Positions 6,710 to 9,490 of a stretch of 9,490 nt of DNA are shown here, piece by piece. How positions within the stretch are numbered: position 1 is the first letter of the stretch; each line of letters begins with the position of its first letter. The notes under the pieces are model-generated. The model made no database searches, was not told the DNA's origin, and saw nothing but the letters and a program-made list of their open reading frames with translations. This stretch comes from Shewanella sp. 10N.286.48.A6. GTDB taxonomy: Bacteria; Pseudomonadota; Gammaproteobacteria; Enterobacterales; Shewanellaceae. Position numbers and translations under genes: made by a program. The stretch is from assembly GCF_002873135.1 (NCBI RefSeq), contig NZ_MCVI01000054.1, positions 1 through 9,490 of the forward strand. The letters run 5' to 3'.

Positions 6710-6980
6710 ATGAATATTATCCCTATCTATGCAAGGCATCGGCATTTTTGATGGCGATATTTTAGTGGTGGATAGGCATTTGGCGGTTCGCAATCTCGAT
6801 GTCATTGTCGGCTGCTATAACGGTGAGTTTATTTGTAAAATCATTGATATAAAGAACAAGCTTCTAATATCTGCCAATCCAGAGCACAAACCCGCTTTAA
6901 TCACGACAAACGAATCTTTTACCTTAGAAGGGGTTGTCTCGCGTTCAATACGCTGTCATCGACCTGCCAATATTATCTAG
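6710..6980 (+). pseudogene. umuD: umuD-like (UmuD/RumA) SOS mutagenesis gene, inactivated by internal deletion
   Basis: UmuD is cleaved at its own catalytic serine when RecA is active, and then partners UmuC in translesion polymerase V. The original start survives at 6710 (MNIIPIYA, the expected N-terminus). The frame then shifts and stops after 13 codons. From 6729 a second frame carries the C-terminal half: MQGIGIFDGDILVVDRHL, then GEFICKIIDI with the catalytic-dyad lysine, and finally LEGVVSRSIRCHR. About 40 codons, including the cleavage site region, are missing between the halves. The junction is TCTATGCA, which would be read as part of I-Y-A in the first half and S-M-Q in the second, so a deletion between two short repeats explains both the loss and the frame change. 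The ATG at 6729 has no ribosome-binding site and an 83-residue product would lack the serine. No umuC follows. Confidence 0.85.
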
Positions 6981-7070
6981 CCTGCAAATACTCTGATGCA
7001 GTACATCATGAAGTCAACTTCAAAACCCTTACTTTTATAAGTATAACGATTGATTTCACAAAGATGTAAC

Positions 7071-7094
7071 AGACCGAGTGTGTGTCTTTTTTTT
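7071..7094 (+). terminator. Weak terminator-like hairpin and T run after the umuD remnant
   Basis: AGAC (7071-7074) can pair with GTCT (7084-7087), and a run of eight T follows (7087-7094). The stem is only four base pairs, so this is a weak call. It could end transcription started at the SOS promoter before the next gene. Confidence 0.3.
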
Positions 7095-7174
7095 ATTAAC
7101 TGTTTGTTATTCATCTCTTTAAGCGATTTATTAAATTTTGGTGGTTTAATAACGGTACAAACAATTCCTTGATA

Positions 7175-7205
7175 TTGTAAAAAGCCCGATGTAGATTTGT
7201 ATAAA
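7175..7205 (+). promoter_or_regulatory. Possible promoter of the SH3-MBL gene
   Basis: TTGTAA (7175-7180) is followed 17 bases later by TGTATA and, overlapping it, TATAAA (7200-7205), about 30 bases before the start codon at 7235. The match is moderate and the region is AT-rich, so chance occurrence is quite possible. Confidence 0.3.
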
Positions 7206-7234
7206 TAATAATCAACACCATCACGGAATGATGA

Positions 7235-7873
7235 ATGAAATGCCTACTCTTTATACTCCTGCTGATTAGTTATCAAGGTCACTCAAAAGACATGATAGTG
7301 CCTTCAGATAGAGTAAAAAGTAGTGTGGTGCTAAGAGCTGAACCATCTAGTAACTCATCCATGTTAGGTCGCCTTTTTCCTGTTGAAGTAGCAATACTCC
7401 TTTATGCTGTACCATATTATTACAATGTAAAATTAGCAGATGGCCAGGAAGGGTACGTATCCAAAGCATGGACAAATCTACAATCAAACTCCAGCGCTGA
7501 ATTAGCCTTAACGTTCTTAGATGTTGGGCAAGGAGATGCCACACTAATTAATTGCCCTAATAACAATAATGTTCTGATTGATATGGGCACGAGTCGTCTT
7601 CCTAAATCAAAAACTATCACAGATATACAAGCTGCATTTAAGTCTTCGCTTAATAACAACTTCACTCTTCAAAGCTTCATTATTACTCATCCAGACAAAG
7701 ACCACTATGTTCTCTCAGATGACATTATTGGCGATATACCGATAGAGAACGTCTTTTATGTCGGTGAGGTAGCTGATTATGATGCAGATAGTATTAATAG
7801 CAGTGGCTCTGAGTTTAGGCATTGGTTTAGTCAGTTAGATGCAAACCTCATTAAACCCACGTCTGACTATTAG
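7235..7873 (+). CDS. Exported SH3-like / metallo-beta-lactamase-fold hydrolase, probably truncated
   Basis: The 212-residue protein starts with a signal peptide (MKCLLFILLLISYQGHS). An SH3b-like domain follows at about 25-82 (VVLRAEPSSNSSMLGRL ... DGQEGYVSKAW), a module that often binds cell wall. From about 92 comes a ComEC-type metallo-beta-lactamase fold: FLDVGQGDATLI (94-105), NVLIDMG (112-118) and the metal site THPDKDH at 151-157. The product would act outside the cytoplasmic membrane, perhaps as a nuclease or phosphodiesterase; the substrate is unknown. The protein ends soon after the first metal motif. MBL domains normally run about 100 or more residues further and supply additional metal ligands there, so this is likely a 3'-truncated, inactive copy. 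The start has GGA seven bases upstream. The remaining downstream DNA shows no continuation in any frame. Confidence 0.72.
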   Translation: MKCLLFILLLISYQGHSKDMIVPSDRVKSSVVLRAEPSSNSSMLGRLFPVEVAILLYAVPYYYNVKLADGQEGYVSKAWTNLQSNSSAELALTFLDVGQGDATLINCPNNNNVLIDMGTSRLPKSKTITDIQAAFKSSLNNNFTLQSFIITHPDKDHYVLSDDIIGDIPIENVFYVGEVADYDADSINSSGSEFRHWFSQLDANLIKPTSDY

Positions 7874-7889
7874 ATGGTTGATAAAAGGT

Positions 7890-7905
7890 TGTAGAGACCT
7901 CTACA
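7890..7905. repeat. 16-bp inverted repeat just past the end of the MBL gene
   Basis: TGTAGAG and CTCTACA face each other across two bases (AC), a perfect 7-bp palindromic arm pair beginning 17 bases after the truncated MBL stop codon. It could be a recombination or insertion scar, a regulatory site, or half of an insertion sequence end. No matching partner was found in the window, and there is no T run, so it is not a terminator. Confidence 0.5.
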
Positions 7906-8086
7906 TTAAGGCACTCACTTTTGCGGGCTTGGTATTAAAAAAATCGGTCTTAAGTTTTTATTTTAACATTATTAAACAGTCGGTTGGCTTGGCTTGGTTG
8001 CTGCTAAGTTGAATTTTAGCCGGAAGATTATCGAGCAGCTATATAATAAGCTGTTATGTACTCAATTTAAAACTAAGGAATGTAAA

Positions 8087-9451
8087 ATGAAAGAAATTTT
8101 AGTCTTATTTACAGTGGCCATATTATCTAGCTGCGCTTCGTCGACTTATAAGTTCTCACAATCTTGTCCTGATGGAGAAAACAACAACCGTTGCCTAGAG
8201 AACAGAGATGCAAGGTCTGTTGCGATATTTTTTGATGGTACGAGTAACACTCCTTCCGACAATACAAATGTATTCAAAATGTACGAAATCATTAATTCGA
8301 CAACCGAGAAAAATGTAATGTCGATGTATGTGGAAGGAGTCGGAACGGAATGGTATCGAATTGTATCAGGTAACCTATTTGGTAATGGTTTAGATTCTAG
8401 ACTGGAAGAGTCGTATGAATATTTATTGAAAAACTATCGTGAAGGTGAAGATGAACTATACCTGTTTGGATTTAGTCGAGGAGCTCATAACGCTAGAATG
8501 TTAGCAGGATTACTATTTATCGCGGGGTTGCCCAATACGTCACATTTAAATGATAGTGAAAGAAAACAATTAGTTGAAGATATCGTTGATATCTATAGAG
8601 ATGATGATTCATTTAAATTAAAGAAAGAGCGTATATTTTCTTTAAAGAATTTTCAATCCTCACAATCAAGTGCAAGCATAAAGTTTATGGGGATTTGGGA
8701 TACAGTTTCTGCTACAGAAATGAAACTTAATAATGAGGTTTTTTTAGAAAAACCATCTAACAATCACATTGACCAAGTATGCAATATAAATAAAGTTGCT
8801 CATGCAGTTTCGATTGATGATAACCGTGGCAAACGATTCACACCAGAATTAATGATACTTCCATCTTTAGCTAAACATTGCGGACTTGCGCATAACCTCA
8901 ACTCATCAGAGGTTGGTGACTTTTTGAACGAAAAAATTGATGAAGTTTGGTTTTCTGGTGCTCATTCAGATGTTGGAGGAGCCTATGCTCAGCCACAACC
9001 ACTTGGCGGTGTATCGATGAATTGGATGCTGCGGAAGTTGTCACAAATAGACGACTCTATATTAACTCGTGATTATATTGTTGATGAGGATGCTAATGCC
9101 GCTTCTCACATAGGGGAAGATTCGATAATTGGAGGTAAGTTATATCTAAATTGGAATCGAAATATTCCAGAGTACATGAAATTAGCTCATCCTCAGTTAA
9201 GCACATTTACCATGCATAGTAGCGCACTAGCGAGAGTTAAAGAAACACCTAGAACATTTCGTGAGTTTGCTTTGATCCCGGATGAAATGTCAGAAACCAT
9301 CAATTTTAAAGATTGTTTTGAGAGGGTTGAACTTATGGATGGTGAGTTAAAGAATGATCCCAGGAAAGCAGACTACACATTGAAATATAGCCCTAAAGAT
9401 GGAGCAAAGTGTTTTTATGTTGATGAGCCAAACCTTTATGACTATCTATAA
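8087..9451 (+). CDS. DUF2235 (Tle1-like phospholipase domain) lipoprotein
   Basis: The 454-residue protein begins with a lipoprotein signal, MKEILVLFTVAILSSC, with lipobox LSSC and the lipidated cysteine at C16. The residue after it is alanine, which favours the outer membrane over inner-membrane retention. The DUF2235 / Tle1-like alpha/beta-hydrolase domain follows. It has FFDGTSN (48-54), the nucleophile elbow GFSRGA with S130, GIWDTV with D205, and GAHSDVGGAY with H293. Tle1 proteins are phospholipases delivered by type VI secretion; lipid-anchored members are poorly characterised, so lipase or esterase activity is inferred. I chose the ATG at 8087 over one 31 codons upstream because it has AAGGA seven bases before it and opens a proper signal peptide. 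A TATAAT at 8042-8047 could be its -10, without a clear -35. It follows the truncated SH3-MBL gene by 213 bp. Confidence 0.85.
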   Translation: MKEILVLFTVAILSSCASSTYKFSQSCPDGENNNRCLENRDARSVAIFFDGTSNTPSDNTNVFKMYEIINSTTEKNVMSMYVEGVGTEWYRIVSGNLFGNGLDSRLEESYEYLLKNYREGEDELYLFGFSRGAHNARMLAGLLFIAGLPNTSHLNDSERKQLVEDIVDIYRDDDSFKLKKERIFSLKNFQSSQSSASIKFMGIWDTVSATEMKLNNEVFLEKPSNNHIDQVCNINKVAHAVSIDDNRGKRFTPELMILPSLAKHCGLAHNLNSSEVGDFLNEKIDEVWFSGAHSDVGGAYAQPQPLGGVSMNWMLRKLSQIDDSILTRDYIVDEDANAASHIGEDSIIGGKLYLNWNRNIPEYMKLAHPQLSTFTMHSSALARVKETPRTFREFALIPDEMSETINFKDCFERVELMDGELKNDPRKADYTLKYSPKDGAKCFYVDEPNLYDYL

Positions 9452-9490
9452 CTTATCTCGTTGACTCGCACATAATCGGGTAGCCGGAGG

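Noticed and set aside
6729..6980. Functional 83-residue UmuD-like protein
   Set aside because: The start has no ribosome-binding site, the catalytic serine and cleavage region are absent, and the true N-terminus is present out of frame just upstream.
7236..7665. Minus-strand frames over the SH3-MBL gene
   Set aside because: The plus-strand frame has a signal peptide and two recognisable domains, so these are shadows.
7994..8086. Upstream start for the DUF2235 protein
   Set aside because: The ATG at 7994 would bury the lipoprotein signal peptide; the ATG at 8087 has AAGGA at the right distance.
7874..8086. Integron attC recombination site
   Set aside because: GTTGAAT fits one core-site pattern, but no matching RYYYAAC partner with paired arms was found.
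9484..9490. Ribosome-binding site for a next gene (CCGGAGG at the window edge)
   Set aside because: It looks like a Shine-Dalgarno sequence, but the start codon would be outside the window, so it cannot be supported.

Overview
The window is AT-rich and looks like a mobile or accessory region of a marine or aquatic gammaproteobacterium of the Shewanella, Vibrio or Pseudoalteromonas type. This is inferred from the style of the UmuD and CsrA proteins, the E. coli-like SOS box and the gene mix. No rRNA, tRNA or single-copy housekeeping gene is present to fix the taxon.

The left and middle part (about 600-5800, minus strand) is a Tn7-like transposition module. Its four genes overlap by a few bases in the order tnsA, tnsB, tnsC, tniQ. 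TnsA is an endonuclease-like protein whose canonical catalytic lysine is histidine here. TnsB is a DDE transposase with all three acidic residues. TnsC is an AAA+ ATPase with intact Walker A and B motifs. TniQ is a zinc-finger target selector of the TnsD type. No cas gene and no CRISPR array are visible, so targeting is probably protein-directed. Beyond tniQ lies a 34-residue single-pass membrane protein gene with its own good sigma70-type promoter. After that come an orphan terminator and a 14-bp tandem repeat. At the window edge is an IS91-family HUH transposase that has lost its N-terminal part.

A gene-free stretch of about 680 bp (5779-6457) separates tnsA from the next genes. In Tn7-like elements a transposon end usually lies outside tnsA, so one end is probably here, but I could not pin it down.

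The right part is on the plus strand. It holds a divergent csrA-like gene, then a near-perfect LexA box in front of a umuD that has been destroyed by an internal out-of-frame deletion at a short repeat. Next is an exported SH3/metallo-beta-lactamase-fold protein that appears cut short, and last a DUF2235 (Tle1-like) lipoprotein with an apparently intact hydrolase motif set. Whether these genes are cargo or target-flanking DNA cannot be settled from the window.

The most useful leads are the TnsA lysine-to-histidine change, the small membrane protein gene, the csrA gene beside a Tn7-like core, the umuD remnant that keeps its SOS box, and the pairing of a truncated SH3-MBL gene with a DUF2235 lipoprotein.
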